64,000 nucleotides of DNA from Bryobacterales bacterium (GTDB lineage: Bacteria; Acidobacteriota; Terriglobia; Bryobacterales; Bryobacteraceae), in contig PLRS01000074.1 of the NCBI GenBank assembly GCA_003164035.1, forward strand, positions 106,655 to 170,654, read 5' to 3'. A program made the translations under genes and the position numbers. Positions 17,960 through 26,672 of this stretch are shown here, in pieces; the stretch's first letter is position 1, and each line of letters begins with the position of its first letter. A model generated the notes under the pieces. The model was not told where the DNA came from. It worked only from the letters and a program-made list of their open reading frames with translations, and did no database searches.

Positions 17960-19782
17960 GCGGCGAACTGGCGCCCCGGACGGTAGTTCCACCGCCTGGG
18001 ACAGCGCTCTCCGGCTGGCTGCGGACGTTCCGCTGGATGCCGGGCGTGAAAGAGGCGGCGTCGAAGGACTGGGTGGAAGCTCTCGGGCGGGTGATTGCGG
18101 ATCTGGACCTTTTGAATCGCAACACCGAGCGGGATTTTCTGACAATCGGGGGAAAACTGTCCGAGTTCACCGAGGCGGTGAACCTGATTTCCGCGGATTT
18201 ACAAGCCTTGGCCGAGATGATGTCGGAGGAACAAGGCCTACGCGCATCGCAATCTCTGGCGTCGATTCTCGACCGTTTGACAAAGATACGGGCAAGTGCC
18301 GAAGAGGGCAACGGCTTGCTGGACTCGATGCTGCGGGAGGCAGGCCAGGTAAAGCGGACGCTTTCGGCATTCAAAGGGGCGGTTTCCACCTTCACGACGA
18401 TCGGAGTGCTGACCCAGATCGAGACCGCGCGGCTGGGCGCGGCGGGCGCCGACTTCGGTCCTCTGGCCGACGATGCCAAAGCGCTGTCGGGCAGTGTACA
18501 GGAGCGGGTCGAAAACGCTCTGGACACGGCGAGCCAACTGATTCCGCCGATCGAAAGCGCCCTGATCCGCTCCGCCGCGCTCGAAAAACGGCAGGCGATC
18601 GACCTGCCCTCGATGATCGCCGGAGTGCTGGAGCAGCTTGCCTCCTTCGCCGAAATGCAAAAGCGGGCGCACGGGTCGTCGGTTCGAATGCGATGCCAGT
18701 CCGAGGCCATATCGGAAGCTTTTAAAAAGCTGATCGTATCCATACAATTCCACGACATTACCCGGCAGCAGGTGGAGCACGCGATCGAGATTCTGCGGCG
18801 CCTCTCGTCCCAGTCGGGGGGACAGGACGGCAGCGTTGCTACGATTCTGACGCTGCAATCGTCGCAGCTCGCCGATGCCGGCGAGAAGTTCGCCGCCGCG
18901 ACGGCCTCGATTGCGCGTAGCCTGGACGAGATTGGGGCGCACGTGCTGGAGATGGCGGAAGAGAGCCGGAGCTTGTCCGGCTTTTCGGAGGGCGAGCAAA
19001 ACTCGTTCTTTCTACGGATGGAACAGGCCTGTTCCACCATACTGGCCGGACTGGTTCACTGCGACGACGCGGAAGCGGCCAACGAGACCACGCACAAGGG
19101 CCTGGCGGAGACGATCGGGCGGATGAGACAGGCGATTGAAAAGATCCAGGCGGTCGAGATCCAGATGGAGCGGTTGGCGCTGAACGCGAGCATCCGGGCG
19201 GCGCACCTGGGCAGGCCGGGGGACGCTCTCGGCGTGCTCGCCAGTACGATGCAGCAACTGGCATTCGAGTCCGGGGGACGCTCCGAATCCCTTCTGCGGG
19301 CGCTCGACTCGATGAGCCAGGCGGGTACGCGTCTGGCCGCGGGGCGCGCCGCGGAGGACTCGAACCAATGCGAGGAGACGGCGCGGGTGGCGGTCGCCGA
19401 GTTGCACTCGTCGAGCGAGCGCAGTTTCGCCCAGATCGCCCAGATCGCGGCGCGCAGCGCGCGCCTCCGCGAAGACCTAGGTACTACGCGCGAGAGTTTC
19501 TCGGCAGGGTCGGTCTTTGCCGAGGCGGTCGGGCGCGCACGGCGGACGATCGAGGAGATCGCGAGGCAAAACCAGCCGGCGTCTCCGCTACCCGGCAGCC
19601 AGGCGGCGGAACAGAGCTTAGACCATTTCGCGCGGCATTACACCATGCAGGCGGAGCGCGACGTACACAACATCGCCGTCAGGGCCGCGGCCGGGGGGGC
19701 GGAGACGATCGTGCAGGTCGAGGAAGCGGCGCTGCCGGCGCAGGCGGACGGGGGGTTGGGGGAGAATGTGGAGTTCTTTTAG
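17950..19782 (+). CDS. chemosensory protein with CheZ-like motif and receptor-like helices
   Basis: A 610-residue, mostly helical, soluble protein ending the operon. Residues about 250-280 contain SIQFHDITRQQVEHAIEIL, which resembles the CheZ active-site helix (DxxxQ, where Asp and Gln act on CheY-phosphate). Around residue 405 a degenerate receptor-tip-like segment appears (MERLALNASIRAAHLGRPGD). The C-terminus is GENVEFF, similar in form to the short C-terminal tethers of receptors that bind CheR. I chose the ATG at 17950, inside the end of cheA; the frame is open to 17857 but that part overlaps cheA. It may be a CheY phosphatase or a divergent receptor. Function is unproven. Confidence 0.75.
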   Translation: MLVGGELAPRTVVPPPGTALSGWLRTFRWMPGVKEAASKDWVEALGRVIADLDLLNRNTERDFLTIGGKLSEFTEAVNLISADLQALAEMMSEEQGLRASQSLASILDRLTKIRASAEEGNGLLDSMLREAGQVKRTLSAFKGAVSTFTTIGVLTQIETARLGAAGADFGPLADDAKALSGSVQERVENALDTASQLIPPIESALIRSAALEKRQAIDLPSMIAGVLEQLASFAEMQKRAHGSSVRMRCQSEAISEAFKKLIVSIQFHDITRQQVEHAIEILRRLSSQSGGQDGSVATILTLQSSQLADAGEKFAAATASIARSLDEIGAHVLEMAEESRSLSGFSEGEQNSFFLRMEQACSTILAGLVHCDDAEAANETTHKGLAETIGRMRQAIEKIQAVEIQMERLALNASIRAAHLGRPGDALGVLASTMQQLAFESGGRSESLLRALDSMSQAGTRLAAGRAAEDSNQCEETARVAVAELHSSSERSFAQIAQIAARSARLREDLGTTRESFSAGSVFAEAVGRARRTIEEIARQNQPASPLPGSQAAEQSLDHFARHYTMQAERDVHNIAVRAAAGGAETIVQVEEAALPAQADGGLGENVEFF

Positions 19783-20230
19783 GATGGAGGGCCCGCCGGC
19801 GGCGCTCGACCGCGGCAGCCGCGTCTGATTGGGGCATGTCGACAGTCCCGGGGATCGTAGAGTGGACCGAGGGATCAGCCGGAACTTAATGACAACCGAC
19901 CGCCAAATGGGCGGGTATTTGAGGGCGCAGCGAGCCGATCCGGCCCGCGGGTGGGGCAGCCCGGCCGGATAAGCCGTCCCACGACCCGGCGCCGGCAGGC
20001 CGGTATTCGTCGGCACGCGTGCCACAGCCGTCACTTAAAGTCGCCAATGAACACTGACGAACGCCGATCAAGAGCCCAAAAGACTTATCCGCGTTTACCG
20101 ATGCTCGTCGGCGGCTCAAATCCAGTTGATCTACCACGGTTGTCGGTCGCGGCTCGGCCGCGGCTTCAGCAGCCGTCGTTCCGCGCGCTTGCGCTGCCAA
20201 CCGGTATTCCCTTATTGTGGGTATTCGTCT
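19783..20230. other. intergenic, contains a palindromic repeat
   Basis: The 450 bases between the chemosensory operon and isocitrate dehydrogenase hold no convincing gene. GC-rich short dyads are frequent just after the operon (for example GCCCGCCGGCGG near 19790), and a degenerate palindrome of the NTDE type lies at 20046-20110. No promoter could be assigned with confidence. Confidence 0.5.
20046..20110. repeat. dispersed palindromic repeat, copy 1
   Basis: The left half contains ATGAACACTGACGAACGCCG and the right half, read in reverse complement, GACGAGCATCGGTAAACGCG. It is a degenerate palindrome related to copies at 21702-21761 and 34259-34324, all built on the words AACACxGATxAACxCxGAT. 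Confidence 0.6.
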
Positions 20231-21679
20231 ATGGCCAGTAAAACACCCATCACGGTCGCTTATGGCGACGGCATCGGACCGGAAATCATGAACGCCACGC
20301 TGCGAATTCTGGAGGCGGCTGGCGCGGCGCTCGAGATTGAAACCATTGAGATCGGGGAGAAGGTGTACCTGCGCGGGAATACCGCGGGTATCGATCCCGG
20401 CTCCTGGGAATCCCTGCTGCGAACCAGGGTTTTTCTCAAAGCGCCGATCACCACCCCGCAAGGTGGCGGATTCAAGAGCTTGAACGTCACCACGCGCAAG
20501 ACTCTGGGCCAGTACGCCAATGTGCGGCCGTGCGTATCCTATCACCCGTTCATCGAGACCAAGCACCCCGTGATGGACGTGGTGATCGTGCGCGAAAACG
20601 AAGAGGATCTCTACGCCGGCATCGAGTACCAATTGAGCCCGGACGTAACGTCCTGCATCAAGCTCATCACCCGGCCGGGGAGCGAGCGGATCGTCCGCTA
20701 CGCGTTCGAATACGCGCGCCGTCACAACCGCAAGAAGGTCACCTGCTTCATGAAAGACAACATCATGAAGATGACCGACGGGCTATTTCACAAAGTCTTC
20801 GACGAGATCGCGGTCGAATATCCGGATATCCAGAAGGAAGCCTGGATCGTGGATATCGGCGCCGCCAAGTTGGCCGATACGCCGGAAGCTTTCGACGTGC
20901 TGGTGATGCCGAATCTCTACGGCGACATACTTTCGGACGTGGCGGCGCAGATTGCCGGCTCGGTGGGGCTGGCGGGGTCGGCCAACATCGGCGACAAGTG
21001 CGCGATGTTCGAAGCGATTCACGGCTCGGCGCCGCGGCGCGCCGGGCAGAACCTGGCCAATCCGTCGGGTCTGCTGCTGGGCGCGGTACTGATGCTGGTG
21101 CATATCGACATGCCGGAGACCGCGGCGCTGGTACACAACGCCTGGCTGCGGACCATCGAGGATGGCATTCACACCTACGACATTTTTACCGAAGGCATCA
21201 GCACGGCGAAAGTGGGGACCAAGGAATTCGCCGCTGCGGTGGTGGCGCGGATCGGACAGCGGCCCAACCGTCTGAAGCCGGTCGCCTACGTCCACCGGAC
21301 GGGGGTTGCCCCGGCGGCGCGGCCAGCTTCCGCGGGGGTCCGCGCAGTCAGTTCCGAGATCCGGGGAGTGGACCTTTTCGTGACTTGGCCGTCACGCAAT
21401 CCGGAAGCCCTGGCGGCGGCCATGCGGCCATTGGCGGCCGACGGGTTGAGCCTGGAAATGATCGACAACCGCGGGGTGAAGGTGTGGCCGGCGGGCTCGG
21501 CGGAAACATTCTGCACAGAGAGTTTCCGCTGCCGCTTCCTGGCTCAGGACGCTACGGGGATGAAGCCGATCCTGGGGTTGTGTGGGCGAGTGGCGGAGGC
21601 CGGCATCGACATTGCCTCCACCCAGACGCTACGCACGTTCGACGGACAGGCAGGCTATTCGCTGGCGCAGGGGCAGTAG
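20231..21679 (+). CDS. icd: isocitrate dehydrogenase (isocitrate/isopropylmalate dehydrogenase family)
   Basis: Oxidative decarboxylation of isocitrate to 2-oxoglutarate in the TCA cycle. The N-terminal 340 residues are the beta-decarboxylating dehydrogenase fold. It has ITVAYGDGIGPEIM at the start, substrate loop and arginines around NVRPCVSYHPF, VIVRENEEDLYAGIEYQ, CFMKDNIMKMTDGLF, and the metal and cofactor motif MPNLYGDILSDVAAQ with AIHGSAPRRAG. An extra domain of about 140 residues follows, as in the roughly 495-residue Thermus-type enzyme. I chose the ATG at 20231; the frame opens upstream at 20126 but that part lacks family features. Cofactor preference is not decided. Confidence 0.9.
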   Translation: MASKTPITVAYGDGIGPEIMNATLRILEAAGAALEIETIEIGEKVYLRGNTAGIDPGSWESLLRTRVFLKAPITTPQGGGFKSLNVTTRKTLGQYANVRPCVSYHPFIETKHPVMDVVIVRENEEDLYAGIEYQLSPDVTSCIKLITRPGSERIVRYAFEYARRHNRKKVTCFMKDNIMKMTDGLFHKVFDEIAVEYPDIQKEAWIVDIGAAKLADTPEAFDVLVMPNLYGDILSDVAAQIAGSVGLAGSANIGDKCAMFEAIHGSAPRRAGQNLANPSGLLLGAVLMLVHIDMPETAALVHNAWLRTIEDGIHTYDIFTEGISTAKVGTKEFAAAVVARIGQRPNRLKPVAYVHRTGVAPAARPASAGVRAVSSEIRGVDLFVTWPSRNPEALAAAMRPLAADGLSLEMIDNRGVKVWPAGSAETFCTESFRCRFLAQDATGMKPILGLCGRVAEAGIDIASTQTLRTFDGQAGYSLAQGQ

Positions 21680-21701
21680 GGAGCGGAAGATCGTAGCCCC
21701 C

Positions 21702-21761
21702 GATGAACACCGATAAACGCCGATAGGACCTGCTCGGGTTATCTGCGTTGGTCCGTGTTTA
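21702..21761. repeat. dispersed palindromic repeat, copy 2
   Basis: The left half is GATGAACACCGATAAACGCC and the right half mirrors it imperfectly (TTATCTGCGTTGGTCCGTGTTT, reverse complement AACACGGACCAACGCAGATA). It lies between isocitrate dehydrogenase and the pseudo-receiver gene. Confidence 0.6.
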
Positions 21762-21848
21762 GCGATTTCCTCGTGTGTCGTGCTAAGATCGAAGTTTCCC
21801 CCTCCTCCTCGTGGTAGAAGACTCGGGCACACCAATCGACGCATCCAT

Positions 21849-22229
21849 ATGCCAAAACCGGAGCCGAAGCTAGTTCTCGCGGTTGTAAGCGACTTGTTTT
21901 TTTCCGTCAAATTGACCGACGCGGCTAAGCGCAACGGGCTGGCGCTGGAGTTCGTGAAAGACGGCAAGGAAGTGATCGAGAAGGCCAAAGGGCGTCCTTC
22001 GCTGATTATTTTCGACCTGAATTTCGATGCCGTCCAGCCGCTCAAACTGATTACCAAGCTGAAGGGTAACTCGGAGACGAAGCCCATCAGCCTGATCGGC
22101 TATCTTTCGCACGTGCAGGGCGAGCTGAAGTTAAAGGCGCAGGAAGCCGGCTGCGATATGGTGATGGCGCGTTCGGCTTTGTCGCAGAACCTCCCGCTGA
22201 TCTTCAAGCGACACTCGAGCTTGGGATAA
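21849..22229 (+). CDS. receiver-like protein lacking part of the active site
   Basis: A 126-residue protein with the alternating strand-helix pattern of a response-regulator receiver. The strand LVLAVVSDLFFSVKL stands where the acidic pair should be, LIIFDLNFDAVQPLKLI carries an Asp at the phospho-acceptor position, ISLIGYLSHVQGEL replaces the switch region, and the conserved lysine near the end seems to be replaced (VMARSA). With only one of the acidic pair and no lysine it may work without phosphorylation, or bind DNA or protein. The ATG at 21849 was chosen because the family-like strand starts right after it. It stands alone and its partner is unknown. Confidence 0.65.
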   Translation: MPKPEPKLVLAVVSDLFFSVKLTDAAKRNGLALEFVKDGKEVIEKAKGRPSLIIFDLNFDAVQPLKLITKLKGNSETKPISLIGYLSHVQGELKLKAQEAGCDMVMARSALSQNLPLIFKRHSSLG

Positions 22230-22317
22230 GCGTCGCGACGTTTGCCACCGGCCGCCTTGCCTTCACTCACGCCCCGCGCCCTCGCTAGCCGCCGGCTCCC
22301 GCGATAGACTGCCCCTG

Positions 22318-23506
22318 ATGCCCGGAGCCTTCCTCTCCTACGCCAGCGCTGATGGCGAGCTTCCGGCCGCTGACCTCCGGCAACGCCTCACGTGCGAAGC
22401 TGCCGACATCGTCATCAAGCAGGACCGCCTCCTCCTCGAGGGCGGCGCCGGTTGGTGGAAACAGATCGCCGAGGCCATCGATTCGGTGGAGTTCCTGATC
22501 CTACTAATGACCCCGGCCGCCATCGCCTCCGGCAACGTTCAGAAAGAGTGGCGCTACGCGCGCCAGCAGGGCGTCTGCGTCTATCCGGTCAAAGCCGCGC
22601 CGGACAACGAACTCCGGTTCGATAAGATGCCGCGCTGGATGAGCAAGGCGCACTTCTACGACCTCGAAAAAGAATGGCCCACCTTTCTCGCTCATCTCCG
22701 CAAAGGCTGCGACACCCCGCGCGTCCCCTTCATGGCGCCCGACCCGCCGCCGCGCTTCGTCCAGCGACCCGCCGAATTCGAAGCCCTGAAGAACCTGCTC
22801 CTGGCTCCGGACCGCACCCAACCCGTCGCCATTGCGACGGCCCTATCCGGCGCCGGCGGCTTCGGCAAGACCACCCTCGCGGCGGCGCTGTGCCATGACG
22901 AAGATATCCTCGAGAACTTCGATGACGGCATCCTCTGGGTCACGCTCGGCCAAACGCCCGACGTCCTGGGCGCTCTCGTCACCGCTTATGCCGCCCTCAC
23001 CGGCGAGCGGCCCGGCTTTGCCAGCATAGAGGACGCCGCATTTCAGCTTGGCCAGAAGCTGGCGGAGCGCACCTGTCTGCTGGTCGTCGACGACGTCTGG
23101 GACCGGCGCCGCCCTGCGCACGCTGGAAGGCCACCCTATTCTGTCAATAGCGTGGCGGTGACGCCGGACGGGAAGCGCGCAGTTTCCGCGTCAGACGACA
23201 AAACGCTAAAGGTGTGGGACCTGGGAGACCGGCCTCGCCCTGCACACGCTGGAAGGCCACTCCGATCCTGTCTATGGCGTGGCGGCGACGCCAGACGGGA
23301 AGCGCGCGGTTTCCACGTCAGGGGACAAAACAGTGAAGGTGTGGGACCTGGAGACCGGTTGGCCGCCGCTTACCACATTCCACTGCGATGCGACCGCGAA
23401 CTGCTGCGCTTTCGCTGGCGCCCAGCTGATCGTCGCCGGCGACGAAGGGGGCCGAATGCATTTTCTCCAGCTCGAGGAGCGCAATCCGGGAGACCCGCGA
23501 AAATAA
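22318..23506 (+). pseudogene. decayed TIR / NB-ARC / WD40 protein
   Basis: This looks like the remains of an NLR-like protein, a class tied in bacteria to antiviral defence. Residues 3-115 are a TIR domain (AFLSYASADGELP, GWWKQIAEAIDSVEFLILLM, KEWRYARQQGVCVYPVK). Residues about 140-265 are the start of an NB-ARC ATPase, with Walker A SGAGGFGKTTL and Walker B CLLVVDDVW. Directly after DDVW the sequence becomes a WD40 repeat, so most of the ATPase and the front of the propeller are missing. The repeats change frame at least twice: GGGACCTGGGAGACC at 23215-23229 has one G more than the matching GGGACCTGGAGACC in the next repeat. The last piece reads to 23506 in another frame. C-rich codons differ from the gene upstream, consistent with transfer. 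Confidence 0.85.
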
Positions 23507-23838
23507 CGTGGAGCAGACAATCGGTCTGCCACGCCGGGGCTCGTCCCGGCGCTTTTTGGCTCCCGCCACGCTCCCCCGTGGCGCGCGCGCTCCTGCTCTG
23601 CTGTGCTGCGTCGAGACTCCGAGATCCCGAGGTCGCCCCTGAGGATCTCTGGCGACGAGGAAAATGGCCGGGTGGTGCGCTGCTTGCCTGGCAGGCCCTC
23701 GCGCGGCATCCCAGGCCGCCGGGTCGCGGCCGAGCAACTCCAACAGGCGGGAGTTCGCGAAGGGGTTATTCGGAATCACGCTTGGATAGTGTGGCGCGGC
23801 GGGCGGCCTGAGAGTAGAGTCCGTGCTCCGAAGCTGCC
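23507..23838. other. intergenic after TIR pseudogene, nothing recognised
   Basis: About 330 bases, GC-rich. The original frame of the TIR gene stays open here until 23811, but the translation is Arg/Pro-rich and resembles no domain, so I read it as non-coding. A minus-strand frame (23779-23318) overlaps the WD40 remnant and was also not accepted. Confidence 0.4.
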
Positions 23839-24987
23839 CTACGGCAGTTCCTCCACCATCTGATCGATTTCCTCCGGCCGTATGTAAAAGTGGGGTGACG
23901 TCCGCACCCAGCCGGCCCTTGGCGCGGCCGAGATTCGGGCGGCCGTAAGCGTACGAACGATGTCGCGCGCCTCGACTCCTGGTTTGCGAAAGCTGACGAT
24001 GCCGGCGCCGGTCTCGGGCGTGCGGATTCCTAGCACTTCGTAACCTTTTGCCCGGACGCCGGCGGCAATGCGGTCGCCGAGCGCCTGCACTACCGGCGCA
24101 ATGCGCTCGACGCCGACTTCAAGCAAAAATTCGATTGCCGCCTTTAAGCCAAAGCAGCCAATAGTATTTAGAGTGCCGCACTCGTAACGGCCGGCATCCG
24201 AACGGAGGGTCATGTCGCGAGAGGCGTAGTCGGCGTAGCGGGCTACGTTGGTCCAGCCGAATTCCACCGGCTCGACGCGGTCCTGCAGTTCGCGGCGGAG
24301 GTAGAGAATGCCGCAACCCTCGGGCCCGAGCAGCCATTTGTGGCCGTCGGCAGCCAGCGCATCGATATGGCAGTCCTCGACATCGATCGGGAATGCGCCA
24401 AGTCCCTGGATCGCATCTAGCAGATAAATGCATGAGTTACGATGACAAATCTCGCCAATTGCCTGAACTGGGGCCCGGTAGCCGCTGAGAAACTGGACGA
24501 AGCTGATCGCCAACAGGCGGGCGCCGCGCACGGCCTGCTCGATCAGCTCCAACGGGGAATCCACATGGAGCCAGGTAACGTTCACGCCACGACTTTCTAA
24601 GCGCTTCCATGGGTAATAGTTAGCTGGAAATTCCTCGACAAACGCTACAACTCGATCGCCAGGTTTCCAGTCAAGCCCCATGGCAACGGTAGCGATGCCC
24701 TCGGAGGTGTTTTTGACCAGGGCGATCTCGGAGCGGTCGGCATGAATCAGACGGGCCGCCGCCACGCGCAGCCCCTCGTAGGCGGCGAGCCAGCGGTCGT
24801 AGTGCAGGCTGCCAAAGACCAGGGCGTCCTGGGCGAGTTCCTGCATGGCTCTGGCCGCGGGAAGCACCAGCGGCGCCACGGCTGCGTGATTGAGGTAAAT
24901 TAATTTCTCCCGGATAGGGAAATTAGTCTGGTATCGCTCCCAAAGGGGGGCGGAGTTTATGAAACTTAACTGAGAATCGGTAGGCAC
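23839..24987 (-). CDS. class V aminotransferase-fold PLP enzyme
   Basis: A 382-residue pyridoxal-phosphate enzyme of the cysteine desulfurase/isopenicillin-N epimerase group. The start of the fold is at LIYLNHAAVAPL, the cofactor phosphate site near KNTSEGIATVAMG, the PLP-ring and Asp region at YLLDAIQGLGAFPID, and the Schiff-base lysine in ALAADGHKWLLGPEGCG. The late motif RYECGTLNTIG is also present. The catalytic Cys loop of true cysteine desulfurases is not visible near the end, so desulfurase activity should not be assumed. It starts at a GTG and is divergent from the M48 protease gene, with 38 bases between the two starts. Substrate unknown. Confidence 0.88.
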   Translation of the reverse strand: MPTDSQLSFINSAPLWERYQTNFPIREKLIYLNHAAVAPLVLPAARAMQELAQDALVFGSLHYDRWLAAYEGLRVAAARLIHADRSEIALVKNTSEGIATVAMGLDWKPGDRVVAFVEEFPANYYPWKRLESRGVNVTWLHVDSPLELIEQAVRGARLLAISFVQFLSGYRAPVQAIGEICHRNSCIYLLDAIQGLGAFPIDVEDCHIDALAADGHKWLLGPEGCGILYLRRELQDRVEPVEFGWTNVARYADYASRDMTLRSDAGRYECGTLNTIGCFGLKAAIEFLLEVGVERIAPVVQALGDRIAAGVRAKGYEVLGIRTPETGAGIVSFRKPGVEARDIVRTLTAARISAAPRAGWVRTSPHFYIRPEEIDQMVEELP

Positions 24988-25025
24988 TTCCTTTACAATA
25001 CGAAAAGGATCTCCCGGAGGGGAAG

Positions 25026-25970
25026 ATGCGACGCCTCGGCCAATTCGTTTTCGCCGCCGGTATGAGCATGACGCTCGCGGCCGCGCTGGTTTCGGCTGGC
25101 GAGTCGAAGAAGGACGACCCCAGCCAGATCGGCAATCGGGACGTCTCGAAGGGCGTCAACTTCTACTCCCTGGAAAAGGAAAGAGCGCTGGGGCGGCAGC
25201 TTGCGCAGGAAGTCGAGCGCCAGGCCAAGATCATCGACGATCCGCTGATCGCCGAGTACATCAATCGTCTAGGGCAGAACCTGGCGCGGAATTCGGATGC
25301 GAAGGGGCCGTTTACTTTCAAGGTGATCGAATCGCCGGAGGTGAACGCCTTTGCCCTGCCCGGCGGGTACGTGTTCGTTTACAGCGGGCTGATCCGGATC
25401 GCCGATGAAGAGGATGAACTGGCCGCGGCGATGGCGCACGAAATCGCGCACGTGGCGGCGCGCCACATGACCAGGCAGGCAACCAAGACGCAGCTTGCGA
25501 ACATGGCGACCATCCCGGCCGGCATTTTTCTGGGTGGATGGACCGGTTACGCCGCGCGACAAGGCGCCGGTCTGGCGATTCCGATGAGCTTTTTGAGTTT
25601 CGCCCGCAAGGATGAATCCGAAGCTGACTATCTGGGTGTGCAATACCTGTACGCCGCCGGCTACGATCCTACCGGCGCGATCAGCATTTTCGAGAAGATG
25701 GAAGCCCTGGAGCGGCGCACGCCGGGCACGATTTCGCGCGCGTTTTCGACCCATCCCATGGACGCCGACCGGATCCAACGCACCGAAAAAGAGATCGAAG
25801 CCATCTTGCCGGCGCGCCAGCAATACCTTGTCACCACGTCCGATTACGCCGCCATGCGCCAGCGCACGATGGCGCGCGAAGCCCCCCAAAAGACCGCTCC
25901 CGAGCAACCCACGCTCAAGACCGCCCAAGGCGCCAAAGTTCCCGGCGCGGTAGTGGGCGGCCGGCGCTGA
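25026..25970 (+). CDS. exported M48-family zinc metalloprotease
   Basis: A periplasmic protease of the BepA/LoiP type, thought to take part in outer-membrane protein quality control. A signal peptide covers about residues 1-26 (MRRLGQFVFAAGMSMTLAAA). The zinc site is HEIAH (His138, Glu139, His142) and the third ligand is Glu197 in KDESEADYLG. The family motifs VNAFALPGGYVFVYSGLI and DEDELAAAMAHE-like spacing are present. There is no C-terminal TPR domain; the end is a Lys/Pro/Ala-rich tail. GGAGG lies just before the ATG. At 314 residues it is shorter than BepA. No signal lipobox was seen. Confidence 0.92.
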   Translation: MRRLGQFVFAAGMSMTLAAALVSAGESKKDDPSQIGNRDVSKGVNFYSLEKERALGRQLAQEVERQAKIIDDPLIAEYINRLGQNLARNSDAKGPFTFKVIESPEVNAFALPGGYVFVYSGLIRIADEEDELAAAMAHEIAHVAARHMTRQATKTQLANMATIPAGIFLGGWTGYAARQGAGLAIPMSFLSFARKDESEADYLGVQYLYAAGYDPTGAISIFEKMEALERRTPGTISRAFSTHPMDADRIQRTEKEIEAILPARQQYLVTTSDYAAMRQRTMAREAPQKTAPEQPTLKTAQGAKVPGAVVGGRR

Positions 25971-25989
25971 TGCCGCTCGCCCGGCTGGA

Positions 25990-26020
25990 GTGGGACAGGG
26001 TGTCCCAACGGGCGTGTCCC
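25990..26020. repeat. GTGGGACAGG-type hairpin
   Basis: GGGACA-GGG-TGTCCC is a perfect small hairpin, followed by a second copy of GTGTCCC. The words GTGGGACAGG also form the ends of the palindrome at 59898-59973, so this is probably a relic of the same dispersed repeat. It lies 20 bases after the M48 protease stop and may also act as a terminator. Confidence 0.5.
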
Positions 26021-26111
26021 GGTTATACAGCCGAGTGCGTTTAGGCTTAGCTAACACATTTGTAATCATTCGGATTCAATTGGTGCGACAGGTGCAACCG
26101 ATAGCGATGGC

Positions 26112-26672
26112 ATGAGCTTGAAGTTATCCATTCGCGGCGGTTTGGCGGCTATATGCCTGCTGGCGGGAGCGGCGGCGGCGACGCTGGAGCAATTGTCGCT
26201 GGCGGACCTGGTTACCAAATCCACGGCGATTGTGCGGGGCACGGTGGAAGGTTCTTCGGTGTGGGTCAACGGACCGGCGATCTATACCCACTACACCATT
26301 CGGGTATCGGAGCAACTGAAGGGACCGGCCACGAGCGCGGCCACGGTGGAAGTGGTGCTGCAGGGCGGCAAGGCGAACGGGGTGGTGCAACGCTTCGCCG
26401 GAGTTCCGCAATTTCAGGCGGGCGATGAGTATGTGTTCTTCCTGTGGACGGGGCCGAGCGGGCGCACGCAGTTGACCGGCCTGACGCAGGGCTTGTTCAC
26501 GGTGGGAACGCCGGGGGCGGCGAACCCGGTGCTGACGCGCGCGGCCAGCCAGGAAGCCATGTTGGATGCGCGGACGCATCGGCCCGTGCCGGCGCCGGCG
26601 CTGAGCATGACGCTCGCCGAGTTGCGCTCCCAGATTGCAGCCGCACTGGCGGCGCCGGGGGCAAATCGATGA
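26112..26672 (+). CDS. secreted protein of unknown function
   Basis: A 186-residue protein with a signal peptide (about residues 1-23, GGLAAICLLAGAAAA), followed by a beta-rich domain (IVRGTVEGSSVWVNGPAIYT, YTIRVSEQLKGPATSAATVE, FQAGDEYVFFLWTGPSGRTQ). I do not recognise the family. The pattern resembles secreted domains that occur next to proteases and surface proteins in acidobacteria. The stop overlaps the start of the matrixin-like protease gene (ATGA), so the two are translated together and probably work together outside the cytoplasm, perhaps as substrate, inhibitor or partner. The ATG fits the signal peptide. Confidence 0.7.
   Translation: MSLKLSIRGGLAAICLLAGAAAATLEQLSLADLVTKSTAIVRGTVEGSSVWVNGPAIYTHYTIRVSEQLKGPATSAATVEVVLQGGKANGVVQRFAGVPQFQAGDEYVFFLWTGPSGRTQLTGLTQGLFTVGTPGAANPVLTRAASQEAMLDARTHRPVPAPALSMTLAELRSQIAAALAAPGANR

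Noticed and set aside
23318-23779. Minus-strand frame of 153 residues
   Set aside because: It overlaps the WD40 remnant on the other strand and shows no domain; probably chance.
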